Assembly (NCBI GenBank): GCA_020443325.1
Contig: JAGRIK010000013.1
Span: 1 to 52,701 of the forward strand
DNA: 52,701 bases
Reading direction: 5' to 3'
Source: Halioglobus sp.
GTDB lineage: Bacteria; Pseudomonadota; Gammaproteobacteria; Pseudomonadales; Halieaceae
Part shown: positions 17,525 through 25,874 of the stretch, piece by piece
Layout: each line of letters opens with the position of its first letter
Position numbering within the stretch: position 1 is the stretch's first letter
Notes under the pieces: model-generated
Told to the model about the DNA's origin: nothing
The model's input: the letters and a program-made list of their open reading frames with translations, nothing else
Databases searched by the model: none
Translations under genes and position numbers: made by a program

Positions 17525-18682
17525 TCAATCCAGCAGCGCGCAGGCCAGGCGCTCGCGATGGTAAGCGCCATTCCCCAGCAGATGCTCGGAGGATTTGGCG
17601 CGCTTCAAGTACAGGTGAACATCATATTCCCAGGTGAAGCCCACACCGCCGAACAACTGCAGCGCATCACCGGCGATCGCGAAGTAAGCGTCCGAGCAAT
17701 AGGACTTGGCCACGCTGGCCGCCTCGCTGAGTTCCCCTGCCAGGGGGCCACCTTCCAGCGCCTCCTGCGCGACACAGGCGGCATAGTAAATCGCGGAACG
17801 GGCGACTTCGGTTTGCAGCATCATATCGGCCGCCTTATGCTTCACCGCCTGGTAACTGGCAATGGTGCGATTGAACTGCACCCGTTCGCTGGTATAGGCC
17901 ACCGTCATGTCCAGTAACTGCTGGCAGCCACCCACCTGTTCCGCCGCTAGCGCAATGGTCGCAAGATCAATCACTTTGGCGAGCGGCTTCCAACCCTGTC
18001 CCGACTCACCCATCACCGCCTCAGCACCCAGGCTCACATCGTCCAGTTGTACCGCCGCCTGTTTGCGCGCCTGATCCATCGTAGGTAGCCACTGGCGGGT
18101 GACGCCCGTTGTTTCTGCCGGCAACAGAAACAGAGTGACGCCCTCTTCGCCGCTGCTGCCCTCCTCCCTCGCGGCCACGATCAATAGCCCGGCAGTGTGG
18201 CCATCGATGACGTAGCGATAGCCACCATTGAGCACATAGCTGTCGCCCTTGCGCCGCCAGGTCGCCGTAATCGCCCCGGAATCCCAGCGGCTCGAACCAC
18301 CGTTGAATGCCAGCGCCGCTGTCAATCTGCCCTCACACAGCTGGCCCAGCCACTGTGCTTGTTGCTCCTTTGACCCTGCAACACGCAATGCATTGCCGGC
18401 CAGGCACACGGTGGAAAAGAACGGCGAGCACAGCAAATAGCGCCCCATCTGTTCCATCATCGCGACCAGTTCCACATACCCCAGGCCCATACCGCCATAT
18501 TTCTCGGGCACATGAATGGCCTGCCAGTACATCTCGCCGCAGATTCGTTCCCACAGCGCGGGCTCGTAACCCGGCTCCGACGTCATCGCACGGCGCACCG
18601 CCGCGCTGTCGGATACTTCAGCGAGAAATGCCGCCGCGGTTTCGCGGATCATTTCCTGCTCCTGCGTAAATGCAAATTCCAT
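17525..18682 (-). CDS. Acyl-CoA dehydrogenase family protein, probable partner subunit
   Basis: 385 residues with the acyl-CoA dehydrogenase layout: EFAFTQEQEMIRETAAAFL at the start, PEKYGGMGLGYVELVAMMEQ, TSERVQFNRTIASYQAVKHK (FAD/dimer region) and LQLFGGVGFTWEYDVHLYLK at the end. It lacks the FERG glutamate of FadE30 and FadE31 and has no AGSDLA-type loop. It therefore looks like the non-catalytic-type beta subunit of the alpha2-beta2 steroid dehydrogenases. Ten bases separate it from fadE30, so FadE30 is the natural partner. Alternatively it may be a FadE33-like subunit shared with FadE31. Subunit pairing is inferred from gene order. Confidence 0.78.
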   Translation of the reverse strand: MEFAFTQEQEMIRETAAAFLAEVSDSAAVRRAMTSEPGYEPALWERICGEMYWQAIHVPEKYGGMGLGYVELVAMMEQMGRYLLCSPFFSTVCLAGNALRVAGSKEQQAQWLGQLCEGRLTAALAFNGGSSRWDSGAITATWRRKGDSYVLNGGYRYVIDGHTAGLLIVAAREEGSSGEEGVTLFLLPAETTGVTRQWLPTMDQARKQAAVQLDDVSLGAEAVMGESGQGWKPLAKVIDLATIALAAEQVGGCQQLLDMTVAYTSERVQFNRTIASYQAVKHKAADMMLQTEVARSAIYYAACVAQEALEGGPLAGELSEAASVAKSYCSDAYFAIAGDALQLFGGVGFTWEYDVHLYLKRAKSSEHLLGNGAYHRERLACALLD

Positions 18683-18706
18683 AGCTTCTCCGGTCAGTGC
18701 CTGGCC

Positions 18707-19594
18707 TCAGGTGCCCCACACTTTCTGCGCAGGTATTTCCTTCGCCAGTAATTCCTTCATCGCATCTCCCACTTCGGCGGGCGCCCAGGCCGCTCCACGA
18801 TCGACGCCCTCCGTCGTGCGCCAGCCATCGCAGATACAAATGCGACCGCCCTCGGCCTCAAATACTCTTCCTGTCACGTGCGCGGCTTCCGCACTTGCCA
18901 GCCACGCCAGGACGTTGGACACATTCTCAGGCGCAAAATGGTCGAAACTACCGTCCTCAGGTTTGGCCATGCGCGCGGCCATCTCCGGCACAGCGCTGGT
19001 CATTCCGGTGCGAGCCGAGGGTGCCATCGCGTTGGCGGTGATATTGTAGCGCCCCAGCTCCGCAGCCTGGTTCAGGGTGAGTGCGGCAATGCCCGCCTTC
19101 GCCGCGGCGTAGTTTGACTGCCCGATCGAGCCCTGCAACCCGGCACCGGACGTGGTGTTGATAATACGGGCGTCAACCGGCTTGCCCTCCTTGGACTGGC
19201 CGCGCCAGTAGTGCACGGCGTGGGAGCTGATGCAAAAATGGCCTTTGAGGTGCACGGCCATTATCGTGTCCCACTCCTGCTCCGTCATGGAGGCAAACAT
19301 GCGGTCGCGGTTTACCCCGGCATTGTTGAGCACGATATGCAGGTCACCGAAGCTGTCAATCGCCTGCTTTACCGCGTTCAGGCTGTCGTCGTAGTTGGTG
19401 ATATCGGAGCTGTTAACAACGGCCTTGCCGCCTGCACGGGTGATCTCATCGACGACTGCCTGGGCAGCCGCGGTATTAATGTCGTTGACGACGACAGAAC
19501 AGCCTTCGGATGCGAAGACTCTTGCATGCGCTGCACCCAGACCACCACCCGCCCCGGTTATGATCGCTACTCGCCCTGCTAAAATTCCGCTCAT
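18707..19594 (-). CDS. SDR-family 3-hydroxyacyl-CoA dehydrogenase (Rv3548c-like)
   Basis: 295 residues. The Rossmann start is GRVAIITGAGGGLGAAHARV, followed by VLNNAGVNRDRMFASMTEQE, RIINTTSGAGLQGSIGQSNY (catalytic Ser and Tyr) and AAAKAGIAALT (Lys). The C-terminal extension with FEAEGGRICICDGWRTTEG resembles the dehydrogenase domain of multifunctional beta-oxidation enzymes and the KstR2-regulon protein Rv3548c. The likely role is oxidation of the beta-hydroxyacyl-CoA made from the HIP side chain. GAGGAAGAA stands close to the ATG as a ribosome site. It lies between the STN-like protein and the partner FadE on the same strand. Assignment of the exact step is inference. Confidence 0.8.
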   Translation of the reverse strand: MSGILAGRVAIITGAGGGLGAAHARVFASEGCSVVVNDINTAAAQAVVDEITRAGGKAVVNSSDITNYDDSLNAVKQAIDSFGDLHIVLNNAGVNRDRMFASMTEQEWDTIMAVHLKGHFCISSHAVHYWRGQSKEGKPVDARIINTTSGAGLQGSIGQSNYAAAKAGIAALTLNQAAELGRYNITANAMAPSARTGMTSAVPEMAARMAKPEDGSFDHFAPENVSNVLAWLASAEAAHVTGRVFEAEGGRICICDGWRTTEGVDRGAAWAPAEVGDAMKELLAKEIPAQKVWGT

Positions 19595-19626
19595 TGTATT
19601 CTTCCTCTACTGCATTCTAATGGTGT

Positions 19627-20292
19627 CTATGGGTTAGGATTGATGCCATTGGCTTCGAAGTACTCTGCCATCTCGGCCTCGTTGCGCACTCTTTCTTCTT
19701 CCATCCTTGCCTCGTGTGCAATCACCTCTTCCTGGCGCCGCAATTCCATCTCGATTTCCCGCGCCTCTGCTTCTTCGGCGATACGCGCTTCTCGCTCCTC
19801 TGTCGCGACTTCCACCGCAGAATCATCCACAGGCGTTTCAGCAGCATCACCGCCGGAGACCGCAGACCTGGCCGTATCTGGCACAGCATGATGCTCGATT
19901 ACCAGGCCGGCATCCCGAGTAGCGCTCCGGGCGGCAGAGGGGCTGTCGGCGGTGACTGCAACAGCGTCTCCAGTACCCGAGAGAATTGTCAGGCCAGCCA
20001 GTCGCTCGCCACCGTCTTTCCACTGTAGCGAATAACTCATGTCACCCAATAATTTTTTGAAAGCCAGCTTTACCGGTTGCGCTTGTATATCGCAATTGAT
20101 CACCGGGTTGAGGCCGGTCGGTGTCGTGACAAATATACGCATCTCCTTACTGATAGACTTCAGCACCGAATCAAGCGGCTCATCATCCGCCACAATCGTA
20201 AGATCGGGGTGCTGGTAATGGACCTCTGCTGATATTGCGCCAAACGGAAATACCAGCAGAACTGCAAGCTGGAAAGCGATTGCTGATCTCAT
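19627..20292 (-). CDS. Exported STN-like protein of unknown function inside steroid operon
   Basis: 221 residues, not recognised as a named protein. Residues 1-22 form a signal peptide with a likely cut after AISA. Residues about 29-105 (LTIVADDEPLDSVLKSISKE onward, through INCDIQAQPVKLAFKKLLGD and GLTILSG) have the pattern of the secretin/TonB short N-terminal (STN) fold. A low-complexity linker follows (110-160). The end (about 163-210) is a continuous, strongly charged helix rich in Glu, Arg and Ala. GGAGG precedes the ATG. It is flanked by fadA6 and an SDR on the same strand, with short hairpins upstream, so its expression may be partly separate. No enzyme motif is present; a periplasmic adapter role in steroid sensing or uptake is speculation. 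Confidence 0.7.
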   Translation of the reverse strand: MRSAIAFQLAVLLVFPFGAISAEVHYQHPDLTIVADDEPLDSVLKSISKEMRIFVTTPTGLNPVINCDIQAQPVKLAFKKLLGDMSYSLQWKDGGERLAGLTILSGTGDAVAVTADSPSAARSATRDAGLVIEHHAVPDTARSAVSGGDAAETPVDDSAVEVATEEREARIAEEAEAREIEMELRRQEEVIAHEARMEEERVRNEAEMAEYFEANGINPNP

Positions 20293-20359
20293 AAAAACTC
20301 CTCCAATTCCAGAACCGTCTGCGATATCAAACCGCAGGCCTCGGCACTTTGCGAGTTTT

Positions 20360-20377
20360 GGCTCAGCAACTTGAGCC
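20360..20377 (-). terminator. Intercistronic hairpin between fadA6 and STN-like gene
   Basis: GGCTCA and TGAGCC (leftward reading) form a six-base-pair stem with a six-base loop. It is followed by a short A-rich run and not by a U tract. It could cause partial termination or protect the upstream message. A second weak hairpin (CTGCG/CGCAG) lies closer to the next ATG. Confidence 0.35.
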
Positions 20378-20406
20378 GCCCCTCCATTCGCGTCGCATGA
20401 AAAATC

Positions 20407-21555
20407 CTACAGGCGTTCAAGAATCGTCACGTTGGCCTGGCCGCCGCCCTCACACATCGTCTGCAAACCATACTTGCCGCCGCTGCGCTCCAGTTCATGC
20501 AGCAAGGTGGTCATCAATTTGGTACCCGATGCGCCCAGCGGGTGACCCAACGCGATCGCGCCACCATTCACGTTGGTTTTTTCCAGTGGATAGCCTGTTT
20601 CAAGCAACCATGCCATCGGCACAGATGCGAACGCTTCATTGATTTCCACCAGATCGATGTCCGCCAACTTCATGCCGGATTTCTTCATCGCGTATTCCGT
20701 CGCGGGGATCGGTGCTGTCAGCATCCAGATCGGATCGGCGGCGCGTACACTCATATGCACGATACGGGCGCGTGGCGTCAGGTTATAGCGCTTGAGTGCC
20801 GCTTCGGAAACGATCAACATCGCCGAGGCGCCATCACAGGTCTGGCTGGATACGGCTGCCGTGATGGTGCCACCTTCCATCAAGGGTTCCAGTTCCGCCA
20901 TCTTCTCCATCGAGGTATTGCGCGGGGTTTCATCCATGTCCACGCCATTGAGTGGCGCGATCTCCCGGTCGAAGCGGCCTTCCTTGATCGCAGACAATGC
21001 GAGTGTGTGCGAACGCAACGCGAATTCTTCCATCTGCTGGCGGGAAATTTTCCACTTGTCGGCGATCATCTGCGCCGAGGTAAACTGTGAGGGCGGCGTA
21101 CTGCCATAGCGCGCAACCCAGCCCTGGCTGCCGGAAAACGGGTCGCTGAAACCCATCGGCTGGGCGGCAATCATGGCCGAGGAAATGGGAATCTGGGTCA
21201 TGGTCTGTACGCCGCCCGCGATCACCACGTCGTTCACACCCGACATAATGGCCTGTGCGGCAAAATGCACGGCCTGCTGCGAGGAGCCGCACTGCCGGTC
21301 AATAGTCGTGCCGGGTACAAGGTCTGACAATCCGGCTGCCAGCCAAGCTGTGCGCGCAATATCACCGGCCAGCGGTCCAATGGTATCGACGCAACCGAAC
21401 ATCACATCGTCATATTCGTCGTCAGGGATGCTGTTGCGATCGACCAGCGTCTTCATCACATGACCACCGAGATCGGCGCCGTGAACATCAGACAAGCCGC
21501 CCTTGCGGCGACCGGTGGGGGAGCGTACTGCGTCTACGATATATGCGTCTGCCAT
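20407..21555 (-). CDS. fadA6: FadA6-like thiolase of steroid C/D-ring pathway
   Basis: 382-residue thiolase that follows M. tuberculosis FadA6 closely: GCVDTIGPLAGDIARTAWLA, DRQCGSSQQAVHFAAQAIMS with nucleophile Cys89, GGVQTMTQIPISSAM, RAADPIWMLTAPIPATEYA, EINEAFASVPMAWL, His338 in ALGHPLGASG and Cys368 in MCEGGGQANVTILERL. FadA6 is assigned to thiolysis of the ring-opened dioic acid-CoA after IpdAB. AGGA precedes the ATG. It lies 18 bases after the FadE gene at 21574. Recognition is strong on diagnostic segments; the exact acyl-CoA in this organism is inferred. Confidence 0.88.
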   Translation of the reverse strand: MADAYIVDAVRSPTGRRKGGLSDVHGADLGGHVMKTLVDRNSIPDDEYDDVMFGCVDTIGPLAGDIARTAWLAAGLSDLVPGTTIDRQCGSSQQAVHFAAQAIMSGVNDVVIAGGVQTMTQIPISSAMIAAQPMGFSDPFSGSQGWVARYGSTPPSQFTSAQMIADKWKISRQQMEEFALRSHTLALSAIKEGRFDREIAPLNGVDMDETPRNTSMEKMAELEPLMEGGTITAAVSSQTCDGASAMLIVSEAALKRYNLTPRARIVHMSVRAADPIWMLTAPIPATEYAMKKSGMKLADIDLVEINEAFASVPMAWLLETGYPLEKTNVNGGAIALGHPLGASGTKLMTTLLHELERSGGKYGLQTMCEGGGQANVTILERL

Positions 21556-21573
21556 GAGCCTGTCCTTTTGTCG

Positions 21574-22620
21574 TTAAGCGAAAGTGGCGCCGGCACCCAG
21601 TGCCGCGCCGGGAGCGAAAATACGATCCGCAACCCGTGATTTGTGAAAGCCCGCGTCGCCCCAGGTGTTGGCCAGCGACCAGGCCTTTTTCATGAAGATA
21701 TGGAGATCCACCTCCCAGGTATAGCCCATCGCGCCATGCACCTGGTGGCTATTCTTTGCCGCCAGGTTCGCCGCCTCGCAGGCGACCAGTTTGGCGTGCG
21801 ATACCGCATGTGCGGCTAGATCCTGACCGGTGGCAAGCGCGTAGGCCGCTCTATGCGTGGGTGCCTTGGCGTATTCGAGCCGCACTGCGACGTTGGCCAT
21901 GTGGTGCTTCACCGCCTGGAAGCTGCCGATCGGCTTGCCGAACTGCGCTCGCTCGCTAGTGTACTGCACCGAAAGATCAATCATGCGCTGGGCCAGCCCC
22001 AGTGCCTGCGCTGCACAGCCGAGTGCGCCGCGGTTCAGCGCGCCGGCAATCAGCGACGCGGCGTCGACACCGCTGGCAACCGTGATCGCGCCGGGCTGCA
22101 CGTCAACGCCAAACAGTTTCCGCGACGGGTCTATGGATTCGTTATGGTGCAGTGCTACCTGGTCCGCTGTGGCAGCGAGCAATTTCCCGCCCTGCTCCAG
22201 CAACAGCAGGTCGGCAACATGCGCGTCCTCGACGACCAGGTTTTGCGCCACGCCCACCACGACCCGGGCCTCACCGGCGGCAATTTTTGGCAACCACTGC
22301 GCGGCCAGATCCCCGCCAATTTCCTTCAACATCGGTACCGCGACCAGCGCGGTATGCACGAGTGGCTCAGGCAGCGCCACGTAACCACACTCCTGTGCCA
22401 GCAGCACAAAATCCAGCTCTGTCATCCCCAGGCCGCCGTACTCCTCGGGCACCGTGATGCCGGTGAGGCCAAGCTCAGCAAGCTGGCGCCACAGTGCGGG
22501 ATCGCGGCCACTGTCCGTTTCCCAGCTTGCGCGTATGCGCTCGGGCGTGACTTCATTCACCAGAAAATCGCGCACCGATTCCTGGAACAACAACTGGTCG
22601 TCTGTAAAAGTAAAATCCAT
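21574..22620 (-). CDS. FadE32/FadE33-like acyl-CoA dehydrogenase subunit
   Basis: 348 residues. It opens DFTFTDDQLLFQESVRDFLV, then GITVPEEYGGLGMTELDFVL, YTSERAQFGKPIGSFQAVKH and HGAMGYTWEVDLHIFMKKAW. The length and the missing FERG glutamate fit the beta-type subunits FadE32 and FadE33, which assemble with FadE31 in actinobacteria. It starts three bases after the fadE31 stop, so FadE31 is almost certainly its partner. The pair should dehydrogenate the ring-bearing CoA ester before ring hydrolysis (the IpdE1-IpdE2 type of activity). Whether it is closer to FadE32 or FadE33 cannot be decided here. Confidence 0.8.
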   Translation of the reverse strand: MDFTFTDDQLLFQESVRDFLVNEVTPERIRASWETDSGRDPALWRQLAELGLTGITVPEEYGGLGMTELDFVLLAQECGYVALPEPLVHTALVAVPMLKEIGGDLAAQWLPKIAAGEARVVVGVAQNLVVEDAHVADLLLLEQGGKLLAATADQVALHHNESIDPSRKLFGVDVQPGAITVASGVDAASLIAGALNRGALGCAAQALGLAQRMIDLSVQYTSERAQFGKPIGSFQAVKHHMANVAVRLEYAKAPTHRAAYALATGQDLAAHAVSHAKLVACEAANLAAKNSHQVHGAMGYTWEVDLHIFMKKAWSLANTWGDAGFHKSRVADRIFAPGAALGAGATFA

Positions 22621-22623
22621 ATG

Positions 22624-23787
22624 TTACCTCGGCATTCCCAGCATTCGCTCGGCGATGATATTGCGCTGTACCTCGTTGGTCCCTGCGTAGATAGGGCCAG
22701 ACTGTGAGAACAACCAGCCATCCAGCCAACCACCCACACCCTGCGCCGCCGGCGCATGGGGCAACAGTTCTGCACGCGCACCGAGGATACTCATCGCCGT
22801 GGCGTGCATATTCTGGTCAAGTTCGGACCAGAAGATTTTGTTCGTCGAAGACTCGGCGCCAATTTTCCCGCCTTTATTCAGGCGGCAGGCGGTTTGATAG
22901 GTTGTCAGGCAATAGCTCTCGGCATCGAGGTAGGCGCGCATCACCGCATCCTTAACCGCCGGGTCACTATCGGCGGACTCCCTGTTTTCGATGTAAAGCT
23001 CTACCAGCCGGCGCGCCGTTTCCTGGAAGCGCGCGGGTGAACGCAGCATCAGCCCGCGTTCGAAACCGGCTGTCGCCATTGCGACACTCCAGCCGGCACC
23101 TTCATCGCCCAGGCGATTCTCCACGGCCACCTCAACATTGTCGAAAAAGATCTCGGCAAAGCCGGGCAGGCCATCGAGCTGGGGGATCGGACGCACGGTA
23201 ATGCCGGGGCTGTCCAGCGGCACCAGAATAAAGGTCAGGCCGCGATGTCGCTCGGAATCCGGATCGGTGCGGAACATCCCGAAACACCAGTCCGCCCACA
23301 CAGCGCGGGTCGACCAGGTTTTCTGTCCATTGATAATGTACTTATCCCCTTCCAGTTTCGCCGTCGAGCGGATAGCCGCCATATCGGAGCCGGCATTGGG
23401 CTCGGACCAACCCTGCGCCCAGACCTCCTCCCCGTTCGCCATTTTCGGCAGGATGCGCGCCTTCTGCTCCTCCGTACCGTACTCCATCAATGTCGGCCCC
23501 AGCAGGAAGATTCCATTCTGGTTGACCCGCAGCGGCGCGCGCGCCTTGTAGTACTCCTCTTCAAAGATCAGCCACTCGATCAGGTCGCAGCCGCGACCAC
23601 CCAGCGCCTCTGGCCACGTGACCATGCCCCAGCGCCCTTTGTTAAGCGTGGCTTCCCACTCCCGGTGTTGCTTGAAGCCCTCGGCAGTGTCAAAGGTTTG
23701 CAGCGGCTCGGCCGGCACATTGGCTGCCAGCCAACTGCGCACTTCCTCGCGGAATGCTATTTGTGGTTCTGTGAAGTTAAGATCCAT
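22624..23787 (-). CDS. fadE31: FadE31-like acyl-CoA dehydrogenase (catalytic subunit)
   Basis: 387-residue FAD-dependent dehydrogenase matching the FadE31 pattern: DLNFTEPQIAFREEVRSWLA, FDTAEGFKQHREWEATL, VTWPEALGGRGCDLIEWLIF, EEVWAQGWSEPNAGSDMA, NGQKTWSTRAVWADWCFGMF, and ATAGFERGLMLRSPARF with the probable catalytic Glu. It ends GPIYAGTNEVQRNIIAER. The classical Glu position is Ala in IYAGT. It is expected to form a heterotetramer with the adjacent small FadE. It is separated from upstream echA20 by about 240 bases that hold a large inverted repeat, the only long gap inside this operon. Confidence 0.87.
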   Translation of the reverse strand: MDLNFTEPQIAFREEVRSWLAANVPAEPLQTFDTAEGFKQHREWEATLNKGRWGMVTWPEALGGRGCDLIEWLIFEEEYYKARAPLRVNQNGIFLLGPTLMEYGTEEQKARILPKMANGEEVWAQGWSEPNAGSDMAAIRSTAKLEGDKYIINGQKTWSTRAVWADWCFGMFRTDPDSERHRGLTFILVPLDSPGITVRPIPQLDGLPGFAEIFFDNVEVAVENRLGDEGAGWSVAMATAGFERGLMLRSPARFQETARRLVELYIENRESADSDPAVKDAVMRAYLDAESYCLTTYQTACRLNKGGKIGAESSTNKIFWSELDQNMHATAMSILGARAELLPHAPAAQGVGGWLDGWLFSQSGPIYAGTNEVQRNIIAERMLGMPR

Positions 23788-23844
23788 TATCTGCAGTCCC
23801 TAATATCTGGTAGTGGCTCGCGTCGGAGAATTGAAGCCCGGAAT

Positions 23845-23994
23845 GGAGGAGAATATGGCTTGTGCTTATCATTGGGACACGCCAAAAAGCGCACATCCAT
23901 GTGCAGGCTCGGGTGGCGACGTGCCCGATAAAGCGGGGCAGGCCCTCCTGTCGCCACACGGTCCCAATGATAAGCACAAGCCATATTCTCCTCC
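23845..23994. repeat. Large inverted repeat with branched interior
   Basis: Arms 23845-23878 and 23961-23994 are perfect complements over 34 bases and end inward in GGGAC/GTCCC. Inside, GCACAT/ATGTGC (23891-23904) forms a tight hairpin. GTGGCGAC/GTCGCCAC (23913-23920 with 23950-23957) encloses a third stem, TGCCC/GGGCA (23922-23926 with 23936-23940). As RNA it would fold into a long stem capped by two branches. It lies between echA20 and fadE31 inside the operon. It could be a dispersed intergenic repeat of the small non-autonomous type, an attenuator or a processing site. No protein is credible. Confidence 0.85.
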
Positions 23995-24023
23995 CAACGG
24001 TCAGCTACATTCTCAGCTACAAA

Positions 24024-24776
24024 CTAAAACTTCGCATCGCGCTTTTCGACAAACGCATCGCGTGATTCCTGTGAATCACCTACGGTGTAAGCCTCAAGCG
24101 TGAAGCCCTGCTCCCAGCGGTACTTGTCTTCGAGGTTGCCATCCTCAATACCGGTCAGCGCCTCCTTCGCGAGCTTGACCATGGCCGGCGACTTGGCGGC
24201 GATTTTGGCGGCGATCTCGCGCGCCGTCGGCAGCAGTTCTACCAGTGGTACGACTCGCTCCACGGCACCGAGACGATAAGCTTCCTGCGCATCAATAAAC
24301 TCACCGGTGAAGTACATGTAACGCACTTTTTGCACCGGGAACATGCGCTGCAGGTGCGCACCACCGCCCATCGCACCGCGATCAATTTCCGGCACGCCAA
24401 ATCGAGCACAATCCGAGCACACAATGATGTCCGCCGCGCCGGCCATCCCGATGCCACCACCGAGCACGAAACTGTGCAGGGCAATGATCACTGGCCTGGG
24501 GTTGCGATGGATCGCGCGGAAGGTTTCGTAATTGCCCTTGTTCACATCCACGATTCTGCCGGGATGTGCGGCCAGTTCCTTGATATCGACGCCTGCGCAA
24601 AATCCCTTGCCCGCCGCGCCGATGATAATCACGCGCACATCGTCGTTGGCACCCAGCGCGTCGATCTCAGCCGCAATCGCGAACCAGCCGGCGCTGTCAA
24701 ACGCATTCACAGGCGGGTGATCGAGGATCATCTCGGCTATGCCGTTTTCAATCGTGGTTTTGAAGGGTTTGGACAT
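24024..24776 (-). CDS. echA20: EchA20-like crotonase (steroid ring D hydrolase)
   Basis: 250-residue crotonase-fold protein. The two oxyanion-hole segments are GAAGKGFCAGVDIKEL and HSFVLGGGIGMAGAADIIV, followed by RFGVPEIDRGAMGGGAHLQR. EchA20 is not a simple hydratase: in M. tuberculosis it hydrolyses ring D of the dehydrogenated bicyclic CoA ester to a single-ring product. The start DHPPVNAFDSAGWFAIAAEI and the end YRWEQGFTLEAYTVGDSQ fit that group. The gene begins four bases before the ipdC stop. The stretch downstream contains the large inverted repeat. Identification rests on family resemblance plus operon context. Confidence 0.85.
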   Translation of the reverse strand: MSKPFKTTIENGIAEMILDHPPVNAFDSAGWFAIAAEIDALGANDDVRVIIIGAAGKGFCAGVDIKELAAHPGRIVDVNKGNYETFRAIHRNPRPVIIALHSFVLGGGIGMAGAADIIVCSDCARFGVPEIDRGAMGGGAHLQRMFPVQKVRYMYFTGEFIDAQEAYRLGAVERVVPLVELLPTAREIAAKIAAKSPAMVKLAKEALTGIEDGNLEDKYRWEQGFTLEAYTVGDSQESRDAFVEKRDAKF

Positions 24777-24779
24777 ACA

Positions 24780-25859
24780 TTACTCCTGGGAATTTTCGGT
24801 AACGCGCAACGACAGCAGGGTAAGGCGCTGCTCGGCCTCGGCGACAATGGATTGCACCAGGTCCTCGCAGGACAGCAGCGAATCGATAACACCGGCCACC
24901 TGCCCTGACGGCAGCACGCCGTGGGCGGGATCGCCGTCGACCATCGCCTTCTGGATAATCATCGGCGCGTTGGCCGACATGATGGCCTGCGCTGCCGTCA
25001 TGTCATCGTCCTTGCTCATCGCAATGGCTGACTTCAGCAGGCTGAACAGCGTCGCACCGGTATGCTTGCGAAAAGCCAGCCCGTTGCGCAGCGCAATAAG
25101 CAGTTTGCGCGCCGTGCTGGCTTTCTCCAGTTCCGTGAGCAACTCGTTCATAATCATGCGCTGCGGCAGGCCGTCCATCGCTTTGGATACAATAATATCG
25201 CCGGGACTCTTGCAGTCGATGTAACGCTGCAGCGTCTCCCGCGGCACAGGACTCTCCTCCGTCATCAGGAAACGTGTACCCATCGCGATACCGTCTGCGC
25301 CCCAGGACAACGCCGCCAACAAGCCGCGGCCGTCTTTGAAGCCGCCGGCGGCAACCACGGGGACTTTATCACTCACCGCATCTACCACCTGCGGAATCAG
25401 CAGGGTCGTGGGCACCGCGCCGGTGTGGCCACCGCCCTCACCGCCCTGCACAGTGACCGCATCGGCGCCGAGTTCCACCGCCTTGATCGCGTGCTTGGGC
25501 AGGCCGACCGTGGGCATACACACCACTCCCGCGTCCTTCAGCTTCCTGATGAACTCGGGGCCGGGTGAACGCGAATAACTCACCGCGCGCACACCGTGCT
25601 CAATCACCATATCGACAATCTGCGCGGCATTGGGCTGGTACATATGAAAGTTCACACCAAACGGTTTGTCGGTGAGCTCCTTCACGCGCAGGATATCGCG
25701 CTCCATTTCATTCGCCGGGATGGTCGCACCGGCGAGGAAGCCGAACGCACCGGCGTTACAACTGCCCGCCACCAGCCTCGGATCCGCGACCCAGCCCATC
25801 GCAGTTTGCACGATGGGGTATTTGCAACCCAGCAATGTGGTCAAACGCGTTTCAAGCAT
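24780..25859 (-). CDS. ipdC: IpdC-like flavin-dependent oxidoreductase
   Basis: 359 residues of the nitronate monooxygenase/2-nitropropane dioxygenase TIM-barrel family, with LGCKYPIVQTAMGWVADPRL at the start, the flavin phosphate region VQGGEGGGHTGAVPTTLLIP, AAGGFKDGRGLLAALSWGAD and GIAMGTRFLMTEESPV. IpdC is the family member in the HIP pathway, linked to oxidation of the ring hydroxyl of the CoA intermediate; ordinary nitronate oxidation is not implied. It follows ipdB by 15 bases and is nearly contiguous with echA20. Its placement beside ipdAB is the same as in actinobacteria. Confidence 0.86.
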   Translation of the reverse strand: MLETRLTTLLGCKYPIVQTAMGWVADPRLVAGSCNAGAFGFLAGATIPANEMERDILRVKELTDKPFGVNFHMYQPNAAQIVDMVIEHGVRAVSYSRSPGPEFIRKLKDAGVVCMPTVGLPKHAIKAVELGADAVTVQGGEGGGHTGAVPTTLLIPQVVDAVSDKVPVVAAGGFKDGRGLLAALSWGADGIAMGTRFLMTEESPVPRETLQRYIDCKSPGDIIVSKAMDGLPQRMIMNELLTELEKASTARKLLIALRNGLAFRKHTGATLFSLLKSAIAMSKDDDMTAAQAIMSANAPMIIQKAMVDGDPAHGVLPSGQVAGVIDSLLSCEDLVQSIVAEAEQRLTLLSLRVTENSQE

Positions 25860-25874
25860 GCTGCAAGCCTCGTT

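Noticed and set aside
23777-24103. Small reading frames across the inverted repeat at 23845
   Set aside because: They result from the repeated arm sequence; both strands read the same motif, as expected for a palindrome, and no ribosome sites precede them.
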